Assembly (NCBI GenBank): GCA_019671005.1
Contig: JAGYYJ010002456.1
Location: 1 to 64,000 of the forward strand
Direction of reading: 5' to 3'
DNA length: 64,000 bases
DNA from: Hibiscus mutabilis
Taxonomy: Eukaryota; Streptophyta; Magnoliopsida; Malvales; Malvaceae
Shown here: positions 13,050-23,351 of the stretch, piece after piece
Layout: the number at the start of each line of letters is the position of its first letter
How positions within the stretch are numbered: position 1 is the stretch's first letter
Translations under genes and position numbers: made by a program
The notes under the pieces: model-generated
The model's database searches: none
The model's input: the letters and a program-made list of their open reading frames with translations, nothing else
Told to the model about the DNA's origin: nothing

Positions 13050-15153
13050 TTCAGCAGACACTTGGAGTGGGATCAAAACCAGAAGCCGAGGAAGGGTTTT
13101 CACCTTCAATTCTTGTATAACAATTCAGGGGCTTTTTAAATCAATTTTGAGTGGAGAATTTTGGGGTTTAGTTTTTCTCTGGTGTGGGTGAAATGGATGG
13201 AAAAAAGCAATGGAGTGAGATTCTGGGATTTCTCCATCTGTCTTTCTTGCCACCTCAGCTGCCATATTGGCCAAAAAAAAAATGCCTATTGCCAAAAATA
13301 TCTATTAGTAAGTGTTTTAAAGAATAAAAATATAATAATATTTTAAATATCTAAATAAATAATAATAGTTTAAATTTCTGAAAGTTTAAGATTTAAATAG
13401 TCTAATTAGTTTAGTGATTAAAAATATTTATATTATTTTTTTATATAAATTTAAATTTTGTTATGAGAATATAATATATCTATTTACTTAAAAAAATTAA
13501 AATTATACAATTTTTATTGAAAAGAATTATAATTTATAACTAAAAGTGATTAATGTATGTAACTGACTCGTAATTATCTAAACTTAATTAACAACATCAT
13601 TCTAACTATAATGAATTTTACAAAGATTTTTGGTGAAAAATATTCCATTATAATTCAGATCTGCAAGATGACCGAAACTCATAATTAAGTCATTATTTCC
13701 CAGACTTAATTATATTTCTACCATAATCGAATTCATTTAAATAACGATTAAATTATAATTTTAAATATTAATATAATAAAATGTAACAAGTGATTTTAAT
13801 AGAAAAGATGATGATATTCATTTTAGAAGATTTAGGTTCGAACATTTTTATTTGCAAGATGTGTACCTTATTAAATTAAATTTTATGTCAAAACACTAAA
13901 AATTAAAGTTTATGTCTTAATTATTAATTATGCACTTAAACTATAAACCTTAAACTAAAATAATTACATCCTACCTATAATTCTCTAAACTCTACCATAG
14001 AAATTAACCTTAAATTATAAACATAATTTTTTAGTATAAGGCAAAAAAAAAAACACAAATTATTTGTATTCGCTTGCACTTTTTCTCTTACTTTCTGTTT
14101 CACATGCAAATTTATTGATTTATATTTTTTTAATAGAAGCCGTTAGTTTATTAAAAAATATTTAAAATTATAATTAAGGTTTGTAACTATCATGTAAACT
14201 AAATACATAATTTGAATATTATTTGTATAACATTAAAAGAAGAAGCTAGCCACTTTAAATCACAGAAGGATCGTACATTGAAAGGGTTAAAAACTTAACT
14301 AAAAGACTCGAACCAAATATAGATACAAACAAATCTAACTGCATCGGCAAATGATAAAAAAGAAGATCAAGCTACTAAAAGGCCACCGAGAGTCGTAAAT
14401 TAGAGCCGAGCATCGTGAGAAAATTATCTGCGTACGCAAAACCACGTATCTAAATTCAATTTGAGAACCCAAAGTAAGGAAAATCAACATGATAACAAAT
14501 AAGTGTCATTTTGATCAGTCACGAGAGTGTCAAGTCTGTTAAGATATTTGATTTTGATATAACTTTAATGAAAAATATTTTTGGACTTAAATAATTTTGC
14601 AAAAATATTTTAAAAGTCCATCAAATTAAAAAATATGTTTGAAAGTTTTTTAAAAGATTTTTGACATGTTTAGATGCTTTCAAAATAGCTAAAGTATCAA
14701 AAAAATATTTGAAGCTAAGATAGTGGATGTAGACTTTGCTTAGAAAGTCGAACCACTATAAATCTTTGTGTCAATTTTTAAATTTCAATTGCTTCTGCCA
14801 CTATCACTCAAAATTCAATTCACCCCCTCTTAGTTATCTTGGTTGATTATTCGAGCATCACAACAAAGTCTAACTTTAAGAAAATATAAAAATAAAAAAA
14901 ACGACCAAGAGACCGAGAAAGAGAAAAGACATGTTAAAAGACAGAGATAAACATGCCACAAAAAGAGATAAAAATATATTATAAAAACAAAATTATTTTA
15001 ATTAAAAATTAAAAAAATTAACAATCGATAACCAGCATCAAAATTATTTTCGTCACCTATTAAACAAAATTAGAAATGAAAACTTTCTAATTTTCTATTT
15101 GAGAGAAATTAAACTATGCGGCGCAAACCCTAGTTCATGGGAGTGTGAACTTA
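13050..15153. other. AT-rich intergenic DNA with weak repeats
   Basis: From the YEATS promoter to the Mutator-type element there is only AT-rich sequence. About 14240-14520 contains wording (AGATCAAGCTACTAAAAGGC, AAATTAGAGCCGAGCATCGT) that weakly resembles 58430-58560, suggesting two old copies of one dispersed repeat. CCCTCTTAGTTATCTTGGTT at about 14823 looks like other repeat debris. No coding region is supported. Confidence 0.4.
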
Positions 15154-15162
15154 ATTATTTTT

Positions 15163-16310
15163 GGTAAACTACATTAAATGATCCCCTAATTATACTCCAA
15201 TTATTTTTTGTGTCTCTTAATTATTAAAAATTACAAACTGGTCCTTTGACTTAAAAAAAGTAATAAATTAGTTCAACGTCATTAAAAATTTAATGGTTGA
15301 TGACATTACAGTTAATATAAATTGATATAATTACATAATTAAGCCCTCAAGTTTTACACTTATTTTAATTTGACCCAAATTTTAAAAAAATAACCCACAT
15401 AATTTTAATAATCTATTAATTTAGTCCCATTTCACCCTCAAGTTCTATTTTCCCTTTTCAAAAACGATTTTTATCTTATCTTTTTCAGTCACATATAGTA
15501 TAATAGTGACCTTGTTCTCTTCTTTACTAGAAAATAAAAATCTATATAAAAAAATAAATATTTTAAATAATATTGTGATACCAAAACTTCAACAATACGA
15601 CGTTTACATGCACGTATTCATCCTGTGTTTATTACTAACAGTCAAAACTCAGGAAAAATCAAACTTCAAATAAGCTCAAAACACCGCCATTGCTAGTTAC
15701 TGCAACACTTTTCATCTTTCTTTCCCTCTCAAAATCAATTGGCTCTCCATTTCCTCACCTTCGTTGTATATGTTATTATGAAGCCATGAAGCAAAGTTCA
15801 AAGGAGAAACAAGAGGTACGTTTTATTTCTCTGAACTTTAGGCTTTGTTTTTTCTGGGTTTGAATTTGAGTTTTTAATTAAGAGAAAATTTACAGAGGAA
15901 ACTAGTTGAAATTTGCTGTTTTTCTTCTTCTTCTTCTTCTTCTTCTTCTTATTACTACCTACAGATATTTTGATCTGGAGTTGTGGTTCACCAACAGAGA
16001 TAAAAAGATATAAAAGTGGGGAGTGTGATTGCAAAAACTGTGTGGTTTCATGGGGTTATATAAATGGAGAAAAAGTAAGAAGAGGGGTTGGTGAAATGGG
16101 ACTAAATTGATAGATTATTAAAATTACGTGAGTTAATTTTTTAGAATTAAGGTCAAATTAAAATAAGTGTAGAACTTGATGGCTAATTATGTAATTATAT
16201 CAATTTATATTAACTGCTATAAGTCGAGAAATTAGTTTGTAATTTCATATAGTCAGAGGACACAAAAGATAATTAAAGCATAATAGGGGGACCATTTATG
16301 TAGTTTACCC
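15163..16310. mobile_element. non-autonomous Mutator-like foldback element with 9-bp target duplication
   Basis: Terminal inverted repeats of roughly 230-270 bp: the left arm starts GGTAAACTACATTAAATGAT and the right arm ends GGACCATTTATGTAGTTTACC plus C. Inner blocks also match, for example AATATAAATTGATATAATTA against TAATTATATCAATTTATATT, and TTTAGTCCCATTTCACC against GGTGAAATGGGACTAAA. A perfect 9-bp direct repeat ATTATTTTT flanks the element (15154-15162 and 16311-16319), the length expected for Mutator-superfamily insertion. The roughly 650-bp interior has no transposase, but it holds a short frame with Cys spacing CDCKNC near 16027 that may be captured gene sequence. Confidence 0.85.
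15922..15950 (+). repeat. (TTC)n microsatellite
   Basis: About nine uninterrupted TTC units inside the Mutator-like element. Its translation on either strand gives meaningless poly-Phe or poly-Lys. Confidence 0.9.
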
Positions 16311-16540
16311 ATTATTTTTCATTGATTTATACTTGAGAACACGTTAAAAGTTTTAATATATTTCTTATTCGATACATAACGTTATACTTTAAATATAAAT
16401 TATATTAAAAAGATTTAAAATTTTATATCACTAAATCAACTGTTGATTAAATGGTTTTGATCTTTAAAACAGTTAACTAGAAAAAACAAACTTGTTTAAT
16501 TGAGTGCGTTAATTACATAGTATAATAGTTAAAAATAAAG

Positions 16541-16985
16541 TTTTGGTGATATGATAAAGTGACAGAAGGAAGGGTGAGTTTTGGGTGAGTCACGCTAAAA
16601 TGGGTTAAAATAAGGCGGTACAGAAATGCTTACAAAAATGGTAATGATTTATGTATCGACTTTGATGTACATACAAAAATGCTTGTAAAATGGTAAGAAT
16701 TTCGGTATATAAAATTTTGGTAATATGATAAGTGATAGAAGGAAGGGTGATTTTAGGGTGAGGCACACTAAAATAAAGTTAAATGAGTCGATACAAAAAT
16801 ACTTACAAAAATAGTAAAGATTTATGTATCGACTTTTATGAACATACAAAAATATTTACAAAAATGGTGAAAATTTTAGTATATACAAAAGTGTATCATT
16901 TTTGTAAGTATTTCTATATGTACATAAAAATCGATACATAAATTTTTATTATTTTTGTAAATATTTTTATACCGTCTTATTTTAG
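16541..16985. repeat. tandem plus inverted repeat cluster
   Basis: A unit of about 174 bp starting TTTTGGTGATATGATAAAGT (16541) is repeated from about 16715 (TTTTGGTAATATGATAAGTG). Each copy contains GACAGAAGGAAGGGTGA-like sequence and TTTATGTATCGACTTT. It is followed from about 16885 by an inverted partial copy (ATTTTTGTAAGTATTTCTAT, AAAATCGATACATAAATTTT). No coding capacity is evident. The arrangement looks like one arm and tandem subterminal repeats of a DNA transposon. Confidence 0.6.
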
Positions 16986-17073
16986 CAGTTTTATTTTAAA
17001 AAAACCTGTAAAGAAAGCATGTTGAGGAATTGAAATTAGTGAGGAATGATAGGATAAGTTTTTTTTTGGAAAA

Positions 17074-17280
17074 AACTTTGATACACATAGGGTTTAAAGT
17101 TTAGGGTTTTAGGTTGTAGGGTTTAAAATTTAAGGTTAGTGTTTAGAATTTAGTGGATATGGTTTAAGTTTTAGGGTTTAATTTTTTAGGTTAGAGTTAG
17201 GAATTTAGGATTTAGGTTTTTATAGTGTAAATACACAAGCTTGTGTAAAATTAATTTTACACAGCCTGTGTATCAAAGTT
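17074..17280. mobile_element. small MITE with AACTTTGATACACA terminal inverted repeats
   Basis: The left end reads AACTTTGATACACATAG and the right end GCCTGTGTATCAAAGTT, a 14-bp perfect inverted repeat. The 200-bp interior is made of degenerate telomere-like words (GGGTTTAAAGTTTAGGGTTT) and a small inner palindrome, ACACAAGCTTGTGT. A longer match, AATGATAGGATA, lies on both sides (17046 and 17297) but not flush with the ends, so the target duplication is uncertain. Confidence 0.6.
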
Positions 17281-17534
17281 CTATTTTTTTAATATAATGA
17301 TAGGATAGGATACGTTTTGACTATTATATTCAAGTGGTTATTGATAAAGATGACACCGAGAGACCCTAAACCAAGGACAAACGGTTAGACGATGTTTCAG
17401 GCCTACGTATGGATCCCAAATCATTGGACACTTGCATAACACAAGCATAAGGTTATATATAGGATCTTTATATCCTATTTTGATCAAAGCATGATCCAAA
17501 ATACTAAATTGTCTGGACTAGCATTCTTACAGTA

Positions 17535-17776
17535 AACTCGTCGTATCACTACGGCGAGTTCTATAAATATATTATTTTTTATTGAAACTCGCCTTACACT
17601 TATGGCGAGTTTTAATTTTTTTATATCCGATTTAAATATATATATTTTTATTAACTTAATCTTAAACTGAACTCGCCGCATGCACACGACTAGTTCTCTC
17701 CGACTTAACGACGTCCTGGGGCTAAGCATAACGTTGTTTTTAAATGATTGAACTCGCCGTGTATACACTATAAGTT
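17535..17776. repeat. four copies of a 26-bp palindromic unit (AACTCGCC N10 GGCGAGTT)
   Basis: Four units of exactly 26 bp lie at 17535-17560, 17586-17611, 17670-17695 and 17751-17776. Each begins AACTCG and ends AGTT. The first two are near-perfect palindromes (AACTCGCC against GGCGAGTT); the last two have decayed right halves. Spacing start to start is 51, 84 and 81 bp. They lie beside the decayed MuDR transposase on its 3' side and may be its subterminal transposase-binding repeats. Confidence 0.75.
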
Positions 17777-17999
17777 TGACTTGGGTTATAATTTATGTCA
17801 TTTATATCTTAATACGTTTAGAAAAAGTGTTTTACTAAAATATAAATTTTTAGAAGTTGTAAATTATCTAACATTTTATAATTCTATTTGAATACACAAA
17901 TATTATAACTAATAAGTTGTAAAATGTAGAAGTTGAAATAAATTATTTAATTTCAAAATTCTGACCCTTTATGTTAAAACATGGCTACTTAATAAAAAT

Positions 18000-18790
18000 A
18001 AAAGAATAAATTAATGTTCGAGATGGACACCGGTATTCTATGACCTGGAAGTCTACAATTCTCGCAGAGTTTAGGTTGTCTGGTAGGCTCGTTCTCACGA
18101 CGACGCATGTCGTCTATATCATTCTAAATCCTTGTGGATCTGGGGCGTCCTACTTTTTCCCTTCACAAAGTTGGGTCAGGTAAAATTGTGGTCCATTTCT
18201 GCTCAGCATTCCATTCAGTTTCGCTGTCGATTGTAGGAATTCCATTTCGTAGACCTTAAATGCTGAATGAAGCCGGTATATAGGATCCACGTAGTCCTTG
18301 TAATCGATCATGGCAGTGGAGTCTTCAATGCTTGGAATTTGCCACAATCGCACAACCTGTGTTTGAGATCCATCTTGTATGATGTTGGGTCAAAACCCTG
18401 CATTGGTCATCGTATCTCTGAGACAAAAAATAGTTGTCGTTACGCGACATTGGCAGCACATCCAACCCATTGGATTTAATAATGGTTTTTTGAATTCCGT
18501 CTCCTATTCTCGGGTGGAATGTGAGGCCCATTTGCATCATAATGACAACTTTTCCCCCAAGGTTGCGAACAGTTTGCCCAAGCGAAAGAACACTGGTAAA
18601 TTTCGAACCCCTTCAAGGAAAAATTGATTGCCTCAACCAAATTGGTTGTCATGTGGCCATATCTAAAACCTTTATCGTCTTGGTCCATTTTTCCTTGGGA
18701 ATTTTTGTCGCGTAATTGTAGCCCAGATCATTTCTCCCCCACAACTCTTCAAGCATTTTTTTCAAATTTGTGTTGAACTAGTTCGTACCC
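18000..18790 (-). pseudogene. decayed MuDR (Mutator) transposase, C-terminal part
   Basis: Reading the minus strand in changing frames gives successive pieces of a plant MULE transposase. They are RYGHMTTNLVEAINFSLKG (about 18600-18660), the YKDYVDPIYRLHSAFKVYEM stretch (about 18245-18305) preceding the zinc knuckle, GRPRSTRI (about 18145), and a knuckle-like CENCRLPGH (about 18050). Stops and frameshifts separate them, so it is dead. Autonomous plant MULEs encode about 700-800 residues; only the last third is seen. The right side abuts the truncated copia LTR. Confidence 0.75.
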
Positions 18791-18954
18791 TAAGACACGA
18801 CAGAGTGTACAAATGAGATATAGGGAAAGTAGTGATAAATACAACAAATCTTAATATGTACTAATGCGTATAAAGAGCTTGCATTCATCGTCCTTCTTAT
18901 ACACCCTAAGATTGAAACGAGCAAATATTGATTAGATAGCATGTGTACAAACTT

Positions 18955-19508
18955 GTTGTACACGTAATGAGTGAGAAACCGAAATTGTTATAATTATTGT
19001 AAGTATGGATAATTTCGTTTATATATATATATATATGTTAATATTTGATAAGTTATTGTAATTATCAAATATTATTAAAGTATATATATCTCTCTAAAAG
19101 AAACCTAATTAAAGTAGAATCAAATTCTACATATTTAATTATATTCGATTAAATATATGTATATTTAAGAATCTGAATTTAATTAGAATTAGGATTTTAA
19201 ATGCTATATAAAGGCATAAGGTCTAACAGCCATTCATCCCTTGTTTTTGAAAGACCTCTCTAATAGTTAGAGAAGAGAAAATATTGTTCGTTTCATTCGG
19301 GTGGACTGCGTAGAGGTCGGAACGCTATTATGACAACTCGAATTTGATTTGTTTATTCTGAATTCCCTACGGATTTTCAGATTCCATATTTATTAAGGTA
19401 ACGTTTCATCTTTTATCACCCGAATTCGTCCCTTGTACATGGATCACCGGTGGATTACGCTGGATAATTTTTTTGCTACGCCATGTAGTGTACCGGCGTT
19501 TCCCAACA
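18955..19508 (+). repeat. 5' LTR remnant of the copia element
   Basis: It ends CCCAACA just before the primer-binding site. A TATA box TATATAAAGG lies at about 19205-19214. Sequence from 19231 matches the 3' LTR at roughly 90% by eye. The LTR start (TGTTGGAGTATGCCC, present in the 3' LTR) is missing, so the 5' part is truncated; the left limit at 18955 is inferred from the LTR-like AGTGAGAAACCG wording. Confidence 0.65.
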
Positions 19509-19509
19509 G

Positions 19510-19521
19510 TGGTATCAAAGC
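19510..19521 (+). other. primer-binding site, initiator tRNA-Met type
   Basis: TGGTATCAAAGC follows the 5' LTR by one base. The consensus for plant LTR elements primed by initiator tRNA-Met is TGGTATCAGAGC, so there is one mismatch. Confidence 0.85.
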
Positions 19522-21027
19522 CACTTGTACGATACGAATTCGGACTTAAATACTTGGATGATGTTTTTGTATGATATGCATGTTTTACTTTTTTTGTTTT
19601 GACGAGTATGTGATGTTTGTGCGAAACATAGAAATTGAATCTAGTTGCGATTAATATGTTAATCTGTTTTAACAAGTTTTTATGATTGATGGTTAAGTGT
19701 TAATAATGTGTTTGTTGCAGTAAGCTTTTGATAATCATATGTTAATAGTTGACATGATGAACAAGCGGTTAAGATAGCATATCGTTTTTGGCAGAGGAAT
19801 AATGGTTGTTCCAGAGTGAAAAACCTTAGGGATTGAAAAATCCCCAAAACACGAATCTGTTAATAAAAGTTATCAAATCGTGAGGTTTTTCTATAATAAT
19901 CGAAGTGTCGGACCACGTAGGCAACAAAGGTCGCATGAACTATTTAGGTAATCTTAATTAACAAGATAAAACATGTGTATTTTTTGGATGATATGCACGG
20001 TGTTTGAAATGTATGGTTATAGCCCAAATAGCCTATTTACTTTGGTTTTATATAAATACGACCTGCATATCGTGTCTTTCTTTCTTCTATTGTAATTCTC
20101 TTCTCATCTTACTCCATCGTATGTAAAACGAGTTTATGAAAAATTGTAATATTTACGGAGAAAGCGTGGACCAAATTAGCAGACTGCTGGACCGATCAAA
20201 GGTGGATTAGGTGCTTGAGAAGCAATTTCTATCTTTAGTAATTTTGGTTCTCCCATTGGCTTGGGATGTGCCAGCTTAGTTTTAAGGGCTATAACCATTG
20301 CATTTATATTTACTACTTTACATGTATGTGATACAAAGTATGTTTTTTTTAGCATGATGGTAACTGATTAGATCATAATAGAATGGTGGGATTAATATAA
20401 CAAAAAAACCCTCCATATTTAATTAAAATTAGTCATCCAATATTAGCCCTCGTTAAAACCTCGATTGGTACTATGTAGGTTTTGCCAAAGCAAAATAATT
20501 AGATCTATCTTGGTTAAACGCGAAGAATAAGCAAGTGATAGTCACTGGTAGTAATATTGGTTAAACTAGGTAATTCTAATAAGATTAGAAACCTAAAGAC
20601 TAATGATTGTTCAAGAACTTTGGTGATTGAAAAACAATACGAAAGTCCATGTCTAGGATTGGTTCTTTGAAAGACTTGGTATTTAAGCGTTCCCAGTACA
20701 CCACATCTCTTACATAAGTTACCTACCTGGTGCACTGTTCATTATTGTTCTTTCTATTAAACCATATGAACTTTTGTTTTGGACAAATAGTTGTTCATCA
20801 AATATATGAATTACATGAGATGTAATTAGCAAGTGTTGCTTACCTAAATAATTTAATTTTAGGAGTAAAGCCAAAGCTGGCTTAGAATAAAATGAAATAT
20901 GGATCCTTACCCACTAGAAATACTTTTAGCAAGTTTTTTGATTTTGAGGGTTTTTAATAGTGGGAATATTATTACTTTATAAACATGATAAATAGGTACT
21001 TATAAAACATTTTATCGTTGTAGATTT
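19522..21027 (+). other. untranslated leader of the copia element
   Basis: 1.5 kb between primer-binding site and gag without a coding frame longer than noise. It contains copia-leader-type sequence such as CTTAGGGATTGAAAAATCCC. No independent gene or nested element with clear ends was found. Confidence 0.5.
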
Positions 21028-21806
21028 ATGGCAAACACATTATCATTGCGATCCGTCCTTGAGAGGGACAAATTAAATGGCTTGAACTTCCTTGATTGGT
21101 TCCGTAATTTGAAGATCGTACTCAAACAAGAACGGAAACTAACAGTCAATGAAGAACCTGTCCCTAAAAAGCCAGCAGATGATGCATCTAAAGATGAATT
21201 GGAAGCCTTTGAAAAATACTTAAGTGATATGATAAATGTCAGTTGTTTGATGCTTGCGACCATGACCCCTGAGCTTCAGAAACAACATGAGGACATGGTT
21301 CCCTATGAGATGGTTAAAAATTTCAAGGAATTATATGAGGGCCAAGCTCGTCAAGAGCGGTATGAGACCTCTAAGGCTTTATTTCGATGTAAGATGGTTG
21401 AGGGAACTATAGTGGGAATTCATGTTCTCAAAATGATATGTATATTCAGACCCTGGAAAAGTTGGGCTTCCCTCTAAATGTTGAATTGGCTACTGATGTT
21501 ATCTTGCAATCGTTGTCGGATAGTTTTAATCAGTTTGTTCTTAATTTCAATGTGAATGAAATTAACAAATCGTTTCCCTAGTTGCTTGGTCTATTAAGAA
21601 CAACAAGGAACAATATGAAAAAGGTTAGCTGCAAACCTATTCTGATGGTCTGAAAAGATAACAAAAAAGGAAAGGCCAACACCAAGGCAAAGCCAAAGCC
21701 CAACAAAGAAAGGGCTGCATTGAAAACTAAATGAGGAGTTGCAAAATAAGGAAATTGTTTCCATTGCAACAATCTTAGACATTGGAAGAGAAATTGCCAT
21801 GTCTAT
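21028..21806 (+). pseudogene. copia gag (capsid and zinc knuckle), broken
   Basis: Frame 21028-21477 begins MANTLSLRSVLERDKLNGLN and contains FLDWFRNLKIVLKQE, typical of plant copia gag (UBN2 type). A frameshift near 21435 moves the reading to YIQTLEKLGFPLNVELATDV. A CCHC zinc knuckle CFHCNNLRHWKRNC lies at about 21750-21795. The frame is then cut by the solo LTR. In-frame stops show it is not functional. Confidence 0.85.
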
Positions 21807-23346
21807 TGTTAAGTGTTCAAAAGTACTATTTTTATTACCCTTTTTATTCATATTATTACTAGACTTAGGTTCATATTAGTTGCATTATTAGCCATTCATG
21901 CATGTTTGCATTGTTTCCTTGGTGGACAAGCTTGATTTCATATTTTGCTTAATTTTGTGGAAAAAGATACTGCTTTGGTGTGTTTTGTGTGTGTGTGCAG
22001 AATCACTTGCCAAAGCAAGGCTGGAACCAGTTGCCAGGGCAATACATAAAGGAGATGTCGAGCTAGTTGCCAGGGCAATGCATGAAAGAGATGTCGATTA
22101 GTTGCCAGGGCAATTTTCGATAACGGATAAGATGATATGGTAGTCAAAATTGTTGACTAGATAAGCCCAAGATGACGTGGAGCAAAGTTAAATCCCAAAG
22201 GAGTTTGATTTCCATGAAGAGGTTAAAGAGAAATTAAATCCCTAGAAGATAGGAGAAGTTCTAGAAGGAATTTAAATATAATAAAGAATTATATTCTTTA
22301 AAGATATTTAATTCCAACTTAACTTCCTCCTCAAAAAAAGACTTTGACCTAGCCCTATAAATTGAGGACCAAACCGTCAACTCCAAAGGGAGAGAAAAGA
22401 GAAATTTTGACAAAGAGATGAAGGAGATTTCGACAAGAGCAATGAGAGATTTCGATAAGGCTTCAAATATTCTTCATCTTTTTCTTTCTTGTTCAATTAG
22501 GTTTATGCTAGGATTCTTTGTCTTGTGTTTCTTTGAAACCTAGCCATGAACTAAATCTATTTGGCTAAGGTTATTGTGTTTTGTGGTTGTGAGAAACAAT
22601 TGGATTTTGTTTAGGTAGTAAGAGTTTGCACTTTCAATTCAAGGTTTACTCATTCTTGGTTTTTCTTCTTGTTTGCGAGTGAATTGGGAGAGGATCTCGT
22701 AACTTCATCTATTTATCTAATATCGGGAGAGTTAGATTCAAGAAACGAATGAGTATGGTCTTTATTCAATCTATTGATGGTGAAGAATAATCCGGCTTAG
22801 GAATAAGTTAAGGATTTCAACGGCTAAGAGGAACGCAAGATTGGTTGTTGTTCACCCTTGATTCACGTAGGGATGTATTATCAAGGCATGTACAATTAGC
22901 TAAAGTTTCGACTTAGGGATAAGAAGAAACCATTGAAGAACGCTCCGCCGAACCTTGAAGTTGCTGCCCAGCCGCCCAAATAGTTGCCTAGCTAGTTGCC
23001 CAGGCAACCGTCAATTAGTTGCCAAGGCAACCCCGCTGTGCAAGTTGCCACGGCAACTGAGTTGCCCTTGCACTCTTTTACTAAGACGATCCAATCAGCT
23101 ATCACTCATCAACTTATGATAACCTGACCTATTCTCTCTCATTTGATTAAATCTTCTTTTACTTATTTGCTTTCTAGTTTAGTTGTTAGTAAAACTCCTA
23201 CAATCACCTACTTGTGTTTTTACTTTTTATAGTGCAAGAGATTAGATTCTTGAAGTGGCACTAATCCCTGTGGAGACAATGTCTTTTATACTATATCTTA
23301 CGACATGTACACTTGCACAATTGCGGAGCACTTATTATGCTCAACA
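21807..23346 (+). mobile_element. nested solo LTR with 5-bp target duplication TCTAT
   Basis: The 1540-bp insert begins TGTTAAGTG and ends CTCAACA, so its ends are TGTT...AACA. It is flanked by TCTAT at 21802-21806 and 23347-23351. Removing the insert and one TCTAT brings the copia zinc-knuckle frame directly onto its continuation (YLEEIKKARENG). Orientation is suggested by a TATA-like CTATAAATTGAGG at 22354-22366. There is no internal coding region, primer-binding site or second LTR, so this is the product of LTR-LTR recombination. Confidence 0.9.
22005..23070. repeat. GTTGCC/GGCAAC motif clusters inside the solo LTR
   Basis: Near-palindromic copies of AGTTGCCAGGGCAA occur at 22029, 22064 and 22100 (35-36 bp apart), with a relative ACTTGCCAAAGCAA at 22005. 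A second cluster at about 22960-23070 contains AGTTGCCCAGGCAAC, AGTTGCCAAGGCAAC and AGTTGCCACGGCAAC. The two clusters lie near opposite ends of the LTR. Confidence 0.8.
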
Positions 23347-23351
23347 TCTAT

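Noticed and set aside
13161..13346. 61-codon frame upstream of the YEATS gene
   Set aside because: Lies in the opposite strand of the promoter/5' leader of the YEATS gene with no homology or splice support.
15798..16034. Poly-Lys/poly-Phe proteins across the (TTC)n run
   Set aside because: Translation of a microsatellite inside a transposon.
17535..17776. CRISPR-like array
   Set aside because: Regular palindromic repeats, but spacing is variable, copies are only four, and this is a plant nuclear sequence next to transposon debris.
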